DNA of 64,000 nt from Megalobrama amblycephala (GCF_018812025.1 NC_063050.1:12317037-12381036), one strand, 5' to 3'; positions 12,666 to 24,891 are shown, counted from the stretch's first letter. Translations and numbers: made by a program. Notes: generated from the letters alone by a model not told the origin.

Positions 12666-13464
12666 CTAAATCAAAAACAGACAAATAAACATGTTCATGA
12701 TAAAGCATATGAAATGTTACTGGTATTATAGAATTAAACACATAAACCCCAAATCCAGTCATTTACAAAAAGACACTTGGATTACACCTACTAGTGTTTT
12801 CAGTATCACAGCGCCGAAAACAATGTCCTAACTAATTTTAACTCTGAATCAGCATAACAAATTGCTAATCTTTAGGATTGACTCTCCATTTTGCAAGTAA
12901 TGAAATAAGATATGTTTTGTGGTCAATATCCAGTGTAACTTAGGGGTCGACCGATTATCGGCGTGGCCGATTATCGGCGCCGATATTAAGCATTTTTATT
13001 GTTATCGGCATCGGCCATTTTCAAAACCGATTTGCCGATAAAACCATTTTATTTTGAAATGCGCGATCTGGCACTGATCCAGCCACCTCAGTCAGAGCGC
13101 ACCGCTCTGTGGCCTAGACTAAGCCCCGCCCATCGTCCGTCTGATTTGTTGGGAGTCACGAGCCTGGCCAATCAATACGGCTGGCGCGGCTGGAAAATGT
13201 TCCGCTCTCACACCGAAAGCACAGGAGCTGCTTCAGTGATCATCATCACACATCAATAAGTTATCTCTCGAAGGTAAGAATGCAGTAAACGTTCCTGAAG
13301 TTGCAATAAATCACTACACTGAAGTTGCAAAACACCTAAATATAATCGATTTATGATGACAAGCCCCGTTCAGTTATTATACTGTGAATTCCCGGTCAAT
13401 GTCCGTCATTGCAGTGATATGCTTTAACGGATCATCACATCAGTGCTGAGATAGTGAAACTACC

Positions 13465-13900
13465 CAGCCAACATTCTATCATGGGGCCCATGTGGGCCCC
13501 ATATGGACTGTAAATATGGGGCCTGTGTGGGTTTGTCCATGGGTTCCATGTGGGCCCCATCTGAATTAGCCCATATTAATCCCATATGGGGCCTGACTGG
13601 GGTTAATGTGGGGCCCAAATGGGCAACACATACAAGACCCATATTGGTCCCACTTATAACCCATCCAACAAAATAAAGTTGGGGCCTGACTGGGGCTAAT
13701 GTGGGGCCCAACTGGGCAACACATATAAGGCCCATATTTGTCCCACATATGACCCAGCCAACAAAACAACTGTGGGGCCAATGTGAGCCCCATATGGCTG
13801 TAAACATGGGGCCTAGATGGGTTTGTCTGCGGGTTCCATGTGGGCCCTGTATGAATTAGCCCATATAAATGTCATATAGAACCTAAGTGGGGCCCAACTG
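13465..13900. repeat. GGGCCCATATGG-type tandem repeats
   Basis: Degenerate tandem copies (period about 93 bp between the 'gcctgactgg' blocks at 13591 and 13684) rich in 'tggggcccatatggg'. The left edge is acccagccaacat. Overlapping ORFs are low-complexity products. Confidence 0.65.
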
Positions 13901-14401
13901 GGCAACATTCATAATCATACATCTACTTGACTATTCCACTGGTCATTCATCTACAAAAAAAAAAAAAAAAAAAAATCACAAAAAATGCAAGGTGCAATTT
14001 ACAAAAAATTAATCAGACCTTTAAAAGTTCAGTATATCAAGTACTTTTATTATAATTCAAACATTTTCAATAAAAGTTTTTGTAAAGTGTTAAACACCAA
14101 CATTACCATTTAAAACGGTGATACTATGCCAACAGCTGGTTTTACATAACCAAACTTATGTAACATTTAAAAATATTACTAATAAAAAAAATAAAAAACA
14201 GTCAAGAAATTAAAACACCGGGAACAAAAACCTGGTAATTTTCTGTCTGTTCACCAAAACATCTGATGCTTCCAAACAGTAATAATATTTAAAAAAGAAA
14301 GCTTCATGAATAGACTTTATATGGAGAGATAGAAATGTCTTAATTTCATTAATAACGTCACTTGTGTTTCAGAGATGAATGAAAGTCTTATGGGTTTAAA
14401 G

Positions 14402-14543
14402 CAGGGGTGTCAAACCCCTGGAGGGCCACAGCCCTGCATATTTTAGTTGCAAACCTGTTGCAACACACATTACATCTAGTTTTCAAATAATCCTGAAGGG
14501 TTTGAAGGCTATGGCCCTCCAGGATGAGAGTTTGACACCACTG
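14402..14543. mobile_element. 142-bp hAT MITE
   Basis: Begins caggggtgtcaaac and ends gtttgacaccactg, flanked by the perfect 8-bp repeat gtttaaag (14394-14401 and 14544-14551). Small non-autonomous hAT family common in fish genomes. Confidence 0.85.
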
Positions 14544-14551
14544 GTTTAAAG

Positions 14552-15335
14552 GGATAGTTCACCCAAAAATGAAAATTGAAAATGTTTATCTGCTTACCCC
14601 CAGCTCATCCAAGATGTAGATGTCTTTGTTTCTTCAGTAGAACACAAATTAAGATTTTTAACTCCAAACGCTGCCGTCTGTCAGTGGTACAATGCAAGTC
14701 AGCGGGAACTTGGACTATAAAAGTAAATAAAACACGACAGACAAATCCAAATTAAACCCTGCGGCTCGTGACGACACATTGATGTCTTAAGACACGAAAC
14801 GATCGGTTTGTGCGAGAAACCGAACAGTATTTATATCATTTTTTTAACTCTAATACACCACTACGTCCAACTCCGTTCAGCTTCCGGTTAGTGAGGTCTG
14901 ATCGCGCTCCGACAACGGCAGTGATGTCTTGCGCATATACTTCAATGAGTGCTAGACATCACTTCCGTTGTCGGAGCGCGATCAGACATCACGAATCGAT
15001 TGATGAATACAGTTGGACGTAGTGGTGTATTAGAGGTAAAAAATTATATAAATACTGTTCGGTTTCTCGCACAAACCGATCGTTTCGTGTCTTGGGACAT
15101 CAATGTGTCGTCACGAGCCGCAGGGTTAAACTTGGATTTGTCTGTCGTGTTTTATTTACTTTTATAGTCCAAGTTCCCGCTGACTTGCATTGTACCACTG
15201 ACAGACGGCAACAGTTGGAGTTAAAAATCTTAATTTGTGTTCTACTGAAGAAACAAAGACATCTACATCTTGGATGCGCTGGGGGTAAGCAGATAAACAT
15301 AAAATTTTCATTTTTGGGTGAACTATCCCTTTAAA
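14552..15335. repeat. Long palindromic MITE ('gggatagttcaccc' family)
   Basis: Two arms of about 390 bp are near-perfect reverse complements around a centre near 14943. Outer ends read gggatagttcaccc and gggtgaactatccc. Related copies are at 62517-63290, about 43430-43485 and from 63740. It should extrude as a long hairpin; the ORFs inside are palindrome shadows. Confidence 0.85.
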
Positions 15336-15469
15336 TCAATAGAAGAAAGAGAAAAGATTTTTATATTTTGGGTGAACAATCCCTTTTAAACACTTAAAAC
15401 CTCAACGACAACATAAAACACAAAAACTGTTTAACTTACAATACAGTATTAAAATACTTGGTCTCAACA

Positions 15470-15640
15470 ATTTGTATAGATGGACACACACAAAACTGAT
15501 CACAGTCCTGAAGACTGCTGTGACCTGATTGCTCTCTTTCCGCCCCTGTCTCTAGCCCCTGTGAACCATTTTGAGAGTGCTTTTTCTATGTCTTTCTGGT
15601 TCACAGTCTTGGTCATTGCATTCTTCTTCAGTCCACCTAT
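15470..15640 (-). pseudogene. Exon-like coding fragment, unknown family
   Basis: Reading leftwards from an acceptor-like tttttatag, the minus strand encodes GGLKKNAMTKTVNQKDIEKA followed by LSKWFTGARDRGGKR, then loses structure. The spacing of KAL-KWF-AR-RG loosely resembles CENP-B/pogo-type HTH regions, but this is too short to assign. It could be transposase debris in the surrounding hAT element. Confidence 0.35.
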
Positions 15641-16344
15641 AAAAACAAAAGATACACACAATCATATGAAATGTCCAGCTACTTACATTTTATTTTATAG
15701 TGTCCTTGTCACAGTGTAGGTGTACATATAACTACTTAGTAATGTTAATTAACAACATTTTACTTACTACAGGATTAAAATGTTAGTTCTCCCCAAAATT
15801 AAAATTGTAATTTACTCACTCAAGTATATGATGAATTAACTAAATGAACTAAATTAATGTGCAATATATTTCAACAATATGTAAAATGTAACAAACACTG
15901 TAAAACAGTGCTACCCATATTTGTTAATATTTTACTGTCACCCAATCCACCTCACCTGCCGCTTTTAGGAGCAAGTTATGTCAAATGTCTTTAAAACTAA
16001 GTATTTTTCCATTCAAACGCGGTTATTACTATAAATTGTGTGGAAATTCCATGGGAAATTCAGTTTCCACTCAGGTGAAAAAAATGGCGGCAAGACGGTC
16101 ACAAAATGCATAAGTGAAGCATAAAATGAACAACAACCGAGAATCCTACTTCATTAATGGCAGGCAAGAACAAAACTACACCTTACAGCAACAAAAACGA
16201 CATGCTTTAAGTCTTTACAGACATTTTTAGCGATTACGCGGCCAGAAAAAAAAAAACACATCACAATTTTAAAGGCTACATTATGTTAAAGGTAATTTAA
16301 ACGTTCAAAACAATGTTCCCTATACTTGAAACCGTAGATAATTA

Positions 16345-16680
16345 AACCATTTCTAGAAAATATGCATTTTACCTGCTTATTTTCGATCCGTCTCGATCAC
16401 TGCTGACCGTTAAAAGTAGTACCTCCTGTCTCCTGCCGTGCTGCCGCACCACTGTGCTTAGAAACTGTATCCGCGCGCCAGCGCGGAAATTCCTTTTGTT
16501 CGAATATTTAAAATATTTACAGTTATAAATTTAAATGTACGCTTATTTTCAGAAAAGATCATTGACATATGATATTATATGATATAATATTATGTGAAAA
16601 AATCTAACTAAAATTGGAATACAAAAGGACTACTTTGTCAAGCGGAAGGTTGTCAGAACATTTGAGAGTGTAGGCTACAG
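16345..16680 (-). repeat. Inverted partner of 11860-12165
   Basis: The reverse complement matches 11860-12165 in order: 'ccgcttg.caaagtag', then 'ggaattcccgc'-like and 'ggatacagt' blocks, then 'aaaataagcaggtaaaat'. The last block is a good splice donor context. It looks like a duplicated 5' exon and promoter module of a repeat family. Confidence 0.5.
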
Positions 16681-17579
16681 TAGGTCCCATGTGAGACCGA
16701 TATCCGCTTGTTAAGTCGTGACGTCAGACTTAACAACCGAATAAGTCTTCTAGTTTAAAAAACAAAAACCATAAAAAAAACATTAAAAAGGGTTGTCCCT
16801 GCTATGTGTGCATTAAAAGAAAAATGCATTTTTGCATAGGCAGATATAGATAATCCACACATTTTCATTTAAAATGTTTTAAAATAATTTTTTAAAAAAC
16901 ATTCTCTTTATAAGTTTTTTTACATTGGCACAAAAACAAAAATAAAAACATTCCAATACAAATTTTTTTACACTTTTATACAAATCCTGATTTAGCACTA
17001 GATTTTAATATCGTAATAATATATGGAAAAAGAAAAATGAAAAAGAAAAGAAAATAAATGGAAAAAGAAAATAAGTGTGTGTGTAGGGGGGTGCTTGTAT
17101 TAGAATTCAACTACTGCTTTCTTATTAAAATAATTGATAAAAGGCATGCTGCATATTTATTTATTTATTTATTTGCTCCATTTTATCACTGACACCAAAA
17201 ACTAAAAAAAAAAAGCTAAAAAAAACTAAAGCTAAAATTGGGTCTGGATCCAACTGCTTTTCCTACACTTCTGACAGCAACTGAAAAACTGAAATCCAAT
17301 AATTACCAATCTTAGGAAAATGCCAAAACATATGTCCTAGTGATGCTGGTGTTTGACCACACATATCACATAGTGGGTCTACAGAGGAAAATATATTAGA
17401 GAGCTTTAGTTTAGAAAGGTGGAGTCGATGTAGGTTTTATAAACATGGAATAAGAATGAACTTGTTCTTGTGCTTCATCCCATTGCCAATCTTCAATATT
17501 TATTCCTAAAAAGTGGCTTTTAACCAATAAAGTTTAAAGGTGTAAAGATGTATTTAAGTGTGAAATTATTTTGCCCACA

Positions 17580-18226
17580 CAGATCCCACAAAGGTCTCAT
17601 ATCTATATGGGACCCACATTGTGAAACACACATGGGACCCACATAAACTGCCCATTTGCAGCCCATGCCCACATAGATCCCATGAAGGTCCCATATAGTA
17701 AAACCTAAATGGGACCCACATAAACTGCCCATCTTTAGCCCATGCCCACATAGATCCCATGAAGGTCCCATATAGGCCTAGTAAAACCTAAATGGGACCC
17801 ACATTGTGAAACACACATGGGACCCACATAAACTGCCCATCTTTAGCCCATACCCACATAGATCCCATGAAGGTCCCATATGGTCAAACCTAAATGGGAC
17901 CCACATTGTGAAACACACATGGGACCCACATAAACTGCCCATCTTTAGCCCATGCCCACATAGATCCCATGAAGGTCCCATATGGTCAAACCTAAATGGG
18001 ACCCACATTGTGAAACACACATGGGACCCACATAAATTGCCCATCTTTAGCCCATACCCACATAGAACCCATGTAGGTCCCATATAGTAAAACCTATATG
18101 GGACCCACATTGTGAAAAACACATGGGACCCACATAAATTGCCCATCTTCATCCCATGCCCACATAGAACCCATGCTGCCCAGCTATAACCCATATGGGG
18201 CCCACATATCAATGTTGGCTGGGTAA
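17580..18226. repeat. Tandem array with 102-bp unit
   Basis: 'agtaaaacc/ggtcaaacc' landmarks at 17779, 17881, 17983 and 18085 give a constant 102-bp period, with partial copies outside. 102 is divisible by 3, so the minus strand shows a long in-frame 34-residue repeat. The right edge atgttggctgggt is the inverse of the left edge of the array at 13465, so the two arrays may be ends of one nested element (13465-18226). Confidence 0.8.
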
Positions 18227-18239
18227 AACCTACTTCTCT

Positions 18240-18803
18240 CACCATTCGGCCAACTTAACGTTATATTGTGAATAGATTATCAACACGAATGAATTCACTC
18301 ACGTCTACTGCGGTTTTTTTTGTGTGTTGTTCACATAGCTTCACTGAACAGCGTCCATTCCGTTAGGGCTCTTAGTCAAAAAAATCGCGCATATTTGGAG
18401 ATATATTGCTTTATTCTAACATGATTGCAAAATAATTTATCATACAGATTCAGAATTACCATTATGCAATTTTGAAGAGCTGAAAGGGCATCAAGCGCGA
18501 GCTCCCTATTCCTGATTTAGTTATCTCCGCGGCCACGCTCTCTCATTTGACTAATAACCCTATGCTAATAACGTAAATTGTCAATAATCTCACATTGCAC
18601 GTTTCTGGATGACGCTGTCCTGTATACTTCCTAGTTTGTATCGCCGTGATAAACAGTCAAACAAACATTTTACACATCAAAAAAAAAAAAAAAAAAAAAC
18701 TATTACAATATGGGTTGTGTGTGATTTTAATGCAATTCTGGGTTGCAAATAAAATGCTAAATATAACACACACACACACACACACACACGCACATACACA
18801 CAA

Positions 18804-18842
<39 letters not shown>

Positions 18843-20071
18843 ACAGTTCTGTCTGGTTCTCGAATCTGATTGGCTGATAGCCATGCGATATTTCAGTGAT
18901 AACAGCACTCCTACTGCCTTTTCACCGTTTGTATCACTCCGCTTGAAGTGACCGTCATGGCGGCCGATCAAATCAACCGTAATTTTTACAAATACTACTT
19001 CTTGTACCACGAACTGTAGTTTTAATAGTTTTTTAGGCGAGAATGTAGTTGTTTAGACCTGAATTATGTGACTTATATTTAATAATAGCGCCTATTTTAA
19101 AATTTGTTTTGACGTTTTCGAAGATGCGAGCTCGAGTGCGTCAGCGGCCGTTCAGTGCTTCTGTAACCGCCGAGAACAGCTTCATCTCGGCCAGTGCCTC
19201 GGGGATTTGCCGCTGGCTCTTATAGTGGTTAAACATGAGACATAATTCAATTTGAGTACATAGAACGGGCAATCTTTGGTCTTATTAATCTATTATTTGT
19301 TCCAGAGCAAGTCGAAATGTGCTATATTAAATTTGATAATAATAAACGTTACGTTACATCCTTATATAGCATATTGGCTACAACTGGACGGGACATATCA
19401 GACTCTTCTCCGCTCTTCAAATACGTATAACATTAGACTTTATAAACATATGGTTTTTTGAGTAAAGAAAACGCTTTACAATTTTTTTCCAAACATCAGA
19501 TCTTTATTTACCTTTGCATTGCACAGAGATGTCCAAACTGCATGCGCTTTTCATTCAGGAGGTGAGGCAGATTAATGAGGTTTGATTGACAGTTTGAGGA
19601 TCCAATGGAGTTAGGAGGTTTTGTCACAAGCTCTTTAAAATCCTTTTCATTCGTTAAATATTTGTAAAACCCACATACAAGCGTAAATGGTGACCTATTT
19701 TTTTTAATAACTAGTGCTTTATGTTTGACTGAACTGTACAATTGTGCTTATTTGTTGTTCAATAAATATTATTTTATATAAATATGTCCATTAAGTAATG
19801 GATTGAGTGAACATTACATTAATACGCCATTAGATGGCGGCAACACTTTACAGGAGAATGAGTCAGTGAAGCACAAGAAACTTTTAAATTGAAAGGAACT
19901 TTTGCAAAAGGAAGTTGTTTTAGCGCCGTGGTGTAATGGATGTAAAAAAGGACAAATACAAAGATCGCTTTCCTCAGCGGACATTCAAACGGATTTGTAT
20001 AAAGGATATAATATTATGGACATCGACCTGAAGAATGAATGTAATGCAATATACCAGACACAGGTAATAGC

Positions 20072-20107
<36 letters not shown>

Positions 20108-20372
20108 ATACTGTACAAAATTCAATGTGTTTCAATGAAGCGACTCAACGTTCCTTCGTTACTAGTTCTAAAGTGACGTTTTAGAGTTAGTAACGGAGGC
20201 TTGGTTCAACTGACAACCTGAGATTTGAATCCGTGGCGGAAGGAAGTAGTGCTGCACAAAAGAGGGTTTTAAAGACACTCCGTTGTTGTTCTTATTTATT
20301 TACACACTCGTGCCGTCGAACTGTTGTATAAACGCAATATCACACTCGAGTGATATTGCTCATATATATATA

Positions 20373-20412
<40 letters not shown>

Positions 20413-20776
20413 TGCTTTTTTAGTTTATCCATTGATGTGCATTAGACTATTAATTGAGTAGTCACCTCTATTATTTTAGGCTATGTTTTAGTCATCAGAA
20501 AATAATTATGAGAGGTTAAGCTATTGCACATTTCTAACATGTAAATTATTGATGCCAATACTTCCCTTTCAATTATGAACAGTTCTCAGAATTAAAGATG
20601 TGTTAAAATAATTTAAAGAGAGTCTTTGTCAGAGGCCTTTTTATTCTTAATTTTGACATTAATTTTCATTTTTACACTAGACACATATCGGTTCAAAATA
20701 TCGGTTATCGGTCTCCTTGATCTGTAATAATCGGTATCGGCATCGGCCCTGAAAAATGCATATCAGTCGATCCCTA
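18240..20776. other. Non-coding interior with microsatellites
   Basis: Holds CA/TA repeats near 18769-18841, a CT run near 20077-20106, a TG run near 20376-20403 and A/T-rich spacer. A GC-rich patch near 19120-19220 shows no ORF. No gene is supported. Confidence 0.5.
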
Positions 20777-21119
20777 GTGTAACTACATTTGTTTACAGTA
20801 ATGATGAAAATGTCAGACTTTCTTTTAAACAAAACACAATCTTAAAATGAATATATGAAAATACATTTGGTTTTTTGTTTTGTGTATTGCAGTAATAGTG
20901 TAGTATTGCTGCAGTTTTAACTAATACAGGTGTGATAATTCAGATACTAATGTGGTCAATACTGTTGTTAAACCACACTTGAAGTAGATTTTAAAACCCT
21001 GCAAATTTTAGTTGCATCTCATAAAATCTGAATGCTTTACTGATTTGATGCATGACTTGTGCAGTTAAAAATAAACAGCCCCAAAACAGGTGTTGTAATA
21101 AATGGTACTTAAAAGTTAA

Positions 21120-21600
21120 ATTAAAGTGTTAGTTCTCCCAAAAATGAAATTTCTGTCATTAATGACAGAATGTCCTCATTTCATTCCACACCCATAAGAC
21201 CTTTGTTTCATCTTTGGAACACACATGAAGATTTTTATTTTTTTTTATCCCCTCCGCTGAAAACAACAAAATTACAGTCAGAAAAGTAGTAAATACATTG
21301 TTAAAACAGTCAATGTGACTACAGTGGTTCAAACTTAATATTGTGAAACAACGAGAATACTTTTTGTGTGCAAAAACAAAACAAAAATAATGACTTTATT
21401 CAACAAATTCATCTCTCCCCTGTCATTCTCATATGCCATTTCCATTGAAGCGCTTGCAGGTTCTACATCCGAACACCGGCTCAGTATTGTCCAATACTGG
21501 AGGATAAAAAAAACTCTAAGATTTCATCAATATATCTTCATTTGTGTTCTGAAGATGAACAACGGACTTATGGGTTTGGAATGACACAAGGGTGAGAAAT
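21120..21600. repeat. Partial MITE of the 'gttcaccc' foldback type
   Basis: Contains 'tctcccaaaaatgaaat', 'cattccacacccataagac' and, further on, inverted 'tatgggtttggaatgac'. This is the same block order as the palindrome at 62517-63290. Degenerate copy in the C3 last intron. Confidence 0.6.
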
Positions 21601-21695
21601 TAATGACATAAATTTAATAAATAATTTAATTCATACATTTTCAGATCGTACAAATTATGTGTGGGTTTGTCATGTGACGTCTTCTGCAAAACCAC

Positions 21696-23155
21696 CAGTG
21701 TTGGGCACGTTACTTTAAAAAAGTAATTAGTTATAGTTACTAGTTACTTCTCACAAATAGTAACGGAGTTAGTAACTAAGTTACATCATTACAAAAGTAA
21801 CTAATTACCAGGGAAAGTAACTATTGCGTTACTTTAAAAAATTAAAATATGTCAAATAACTTGAATTCCCCCAATATTAAATATAAGTCTAAGAATAAAT
21901 TATTCTTGATCCGACTCGTGACTCATGATCCGCTCTTGCTTATGAAATTTCTCTGTACTGTACTATACGTGTTAGTAGCCATAGAAAATGCAGCTTCATA
22001 TTTATGTTTAAATAGTCCTATGTTATGTTTTAAATTCATTTACTTGATTATGAAAAGTGAACAGCATGAGTAAGATGCATCATAAGATGCGCAATATATC
22101 GGGAGTCATGGAGTGGGTCAGACATGATTTTGACCACTTCATTAAGTTTTGTTTTATAGAAAGCCTTTCTTTAAAGTGAATTTCATTTTGTAAAAATTGT
22201 ATCTTAATTTTAATCAATGTTTCATCTACCAATTGCCTGGATTTAATAAACAAGAACCAAATATAGCAGACAATATAATCATGGCAGGCGCGGGCGCGAT
22301 CACTGGCGCGTGAACTGGAGCACGTCTTATAGACTAAATGAACCGAAACTCAGCGTATAGGCTGCTTGCCTCGCAGACATGAGAAATAGCCTATATCTAT
22401 AAAGCTTGAAATATCTAAAATCGAAAAGAAATAGGCTTCTCTGATTATGTAATCCGAATGAAGTGCATTCTCTCTCTAGGCGTGTCCATATGCGGAGATG
22501 ATGAGAGTCTGCAATGTCAACTTCATCTTCGCAGCCGACACTGATTCAGAAAACATTACTTTATTAATAAACAATTAAAATGTCTCCTTGCTGTTTTGGT
22601 CACATTCATAATAATTACTTTTGCCCGGTTCTTTATGGCAAGCTTTATGCGTGCGCTTGAGTGCTATAGCCTATATTACAATCATTATTATGGTTTATTC
22701 TCTCCAGTATTTATATTAATTAATTAAATTAATATAAATGTGATTAGTCAACTATTGGCTTAAATTAATAACTACTAATCGACTAGAAAAACTTATTTCA
22801 CATATTTTTGATCCAGCATGTCACAAAGGGTATTCTGGTTTGAGCTCGCGCTCAGCTCGCTTGCTCACAGACACACACACAGAGCATCGTACGTTATCAT
22901 CAGTTTAAAATGATATTTGTGTATGACTAACCGCAGCACACCAGAGAAAACACTTTGCAGGTCATTTGGCTGAGAGAGAGCCTACTCAGATGAAAAGCGC
23001 TTCAGTGAGCTCAATTATAGTAACGCAGTTTTTTTGTCAGAAACGGTAATGGCGTTGTAACGGGAGAAAAAGTAATTAGTTTGATTACTCGTTACTGAAA
23101 AAAGTAACGGTGTTAGTAACGCCGTTTATTTATAACGCCGTTATTCCCATCACTG
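21696..23155. mobile_element. hAT-like element beside C3 exon 13
   Basis: 1460 bp with ends cagtgttgggcac and ccatcactg, dense 'gtaac/agttac' subterminal repeats, and perfect 8-bp target duplication aaaaccac (21688-21695 and 23156-23163). No transposase ORF. Confidence 0.85.
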
Positions 23156-23173
23156 AAAACCACTGGCACTTAC

Positions 23174-23309
23174 CGTCCACCATGAAGTGTCAGGTCAGTG
23201 GATGGGCCCATGATGAGGTACGACTTGTATTCTTGTAATCCCAATGATTCTCTACATGTAGGATGAGCCTGAAATATCCTCAACTGTCCCTCGACACAAT
23301 TATCAGTGC
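23174..23309 (-). pseudogene. c3-like: C3-like exon 13 (C345C)
   Basis: 136 nt: PTCRESLGLQEYKSYLIMG matches C3 IKCREALKLEEKKHYLMWG. Donor gtaagt at 23173-23168 is intact although a hAT-like element begins about 10 bp further into the intron. Confidence 0.88.
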
Positions 23310-23428
23310 CTGTAAGACAGAACAGCAGTTAGGACGTGAGCCACATCACTACTACAAGCTTATGAACATGCAAATGCATTCATAGAGGATATTCTGTTTC
23401 AATATACTTTGATGGAGACAAACCATAC

Positions 23429-23512
23429 CTTTTTTCAGGACCTGCTCCACCTTTAAGTTATAGATGTCTATGTTTTTGTCCAGAACCATCCCCACCACTG
23501 TGACTTTATAAG
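23429..23512 (-). pseudogene. c3-like: C3-like exon 12 (start of C345C)
   Basis: 84 nt: YKVTVVGMVLDKNIDIY then VEQVLKK, matching C3 YKTRLVKVQLSNDFDEY and IEQTIKS. Acceptor gacag, donor gtatgg. Confidence 0.85.
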
Positions 23513-23769
23513 CTGTCAAACATACATGTTATACGTTTCTGTTCACCAGAACTAAGACTGTATTTTACTTCTTTCTCAGGGCCTGAATTTCATTTGGGGA
23601 AGATGGGGTGGGGGGTAACTGTAAAAGGCGGCTGCTTTCTGTTTGTTTGTGGTGTTCGGTGACTGTCTGTCTACAACTCTGCATAGCCTTATTGAACATG
23701 CTGATGACATGTGACTGTCTGCGTGAGCAGGTGTGTGGAGATATGGAAATACACGACAAGCAGGTCAGA

Positions 23770-24260
23770 CATCTTATGATTGCATTCAGAAAAAAAACAG
23801 AACTGGCGTCGCTTCAGTTACACTTTTTCCGTAAGTTGAATAGGGAAGGCACAGGATATAGCGAAAGCTTTTAGAAACGCGAGAGTTTTACACTTTCTTC
23901 GTAAGTTGAATATAGAAGGTGGTCTGGCAGAAGCTAGATATTTTACTTCATAACTTGTTGAACAGGGTTTTTTTTTTTTTTTTTACACAAACGCAATGCT
24001 TTGCTTCAGAAGGCCTTTATTAAACCCCCAAAGCCATGTGGAGTATATGTTTATGATGGATGGATGTGGATGGAAGCATCTTCAGCTTCATACTCATTGA
24101 CACCACTCAGTGCCATTATAAAGCTCGGATGCTTCAGGATATTTATTAATATTACTCTGATTGTGTTCATCAGAAAGAAGAAAGTCATATACACCTAGGA
24201 TGGCTTGAGGGTGAATAAATCATGTGCTAATTTTCATTTGAAAATGAACTAATCCTTTAA
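23770..24260. repeat. Foldback-family arm in C3 intron
   Basis: Same sequence blocks as the arms at 1190-1940 ('cagaaggcctttatt', 'tataaagctcggatgc', 'tcatatacacctagg', 'ggcttgagggtga'). Located between C3-like exons 11 and 12. Confidence 0.65.
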
Positions 24261-24483
24261 ATCCTGCCTTTTATTTCCATTGTTTGCAATGCCCTTTGTG
24301 ACAAATACATTTGTCACACCAGTATTGAGGTGAACCGATAAAAGCAGAACTTGTGGGAATTAATAAAATTAAGCGCAAAACCCACAATCCTGTGTTGAAA
24401 TTCAGGCCCTGCTTTCCTTTGTGCTGAGAAACATGAAATTTGAAAAGAAGTTAACACAGAGAATAAAACTATAACCATTTTAC

Positions 24484-24564
24484 CGTAACCCTTGTCATCT
24501 TCACAGGCTTTATCCAAACGTTCATGATTTCTGACCCAATGTTTCTTCTGAAAACTGCAGTTTC
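24484..24564 (-). pseudogene. c3-like: C3-like exon 11
   Basis: 81 nt: NCSFQKKH...ERLDKACEDD matches C3 NCFIQKS...ERLDKACEPG, with both Cys kept. Donor gtaaaa. Confidence 0.88.
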
Positions 24565-24801
24565 CTGTGAAGAGACATTTTTGCTTTCTGAAGTTTATAC
24601 CCTCAAACACACATACACACACACATTTTCATAACAGCCCATGTCAAGTCATTAGACATATACATAAATACTGAATAAAACCTCACATGGGTGAAGGATA
24701 CAAGAGGAATGTGAGGTGTGGTGGGAGGAACAATATGAGGGTCAGTAAATTATGACAGAATTTTTAGTTAGGGAAGTATCCTCGATTCTGGATGCCAGTA
24801 C

Positions 24802-24891
24802 CTTCTGCGCGCCAACATTGTTCTCCAAGACGCAGTCTGTATAGAGCGCCATCCTTCCTATCAGGGTGGTAGAACTTTGTACAGCGCACCT
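24802..24891 (-). pseudogene. c3-like: C3-like exon 10 (Cys-poor)
   Basis: 90 nt: CTKFYHPDRKDGALYRL matches C3 CTRFYHPEKEDGKLNKL. In the following Cys cluster (human LCRDELCRCAEENC) the first and third Cys read Arg and only the second remains. Acceptor ttttttcag, donor gtactg. Confidence 0.85.

Larger units (their letters stand above)
12941..20776. mobile_element. 7.8-kb hAT-like element in C3 last intron, with nested repeats
   Basis: Ends taggggtcgaccgatt and (reverse) tagggatcgactgata form the terminal inverted repeat. Both subterminal regions are dense in 'atcggc' motifs. The 8-bp target duplication gtgtaact is perfect (12933-12940 and 20777-20784). No hAT transposase ORF is readable. Most of the interior is later or captured sequence: the tandem arrays at 13465-13900 and 17580-18226, a small hAT MITE, a palindrome and microsatellites. 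Confidence 0.8.

Noticed and set aside
13460..13807. 115-aa minus-strand ORF rich in Gly, Pro and Trp
   Set aside because: Arises from the GGGCCCATATGG tandem repeat, with no conservation beyond unit identity.
18646..19010. ORFs with Thr-His or Val-Cys runs
   Set aside because: Products of CA/TA microsatellites and an A run; no flanking coding features.
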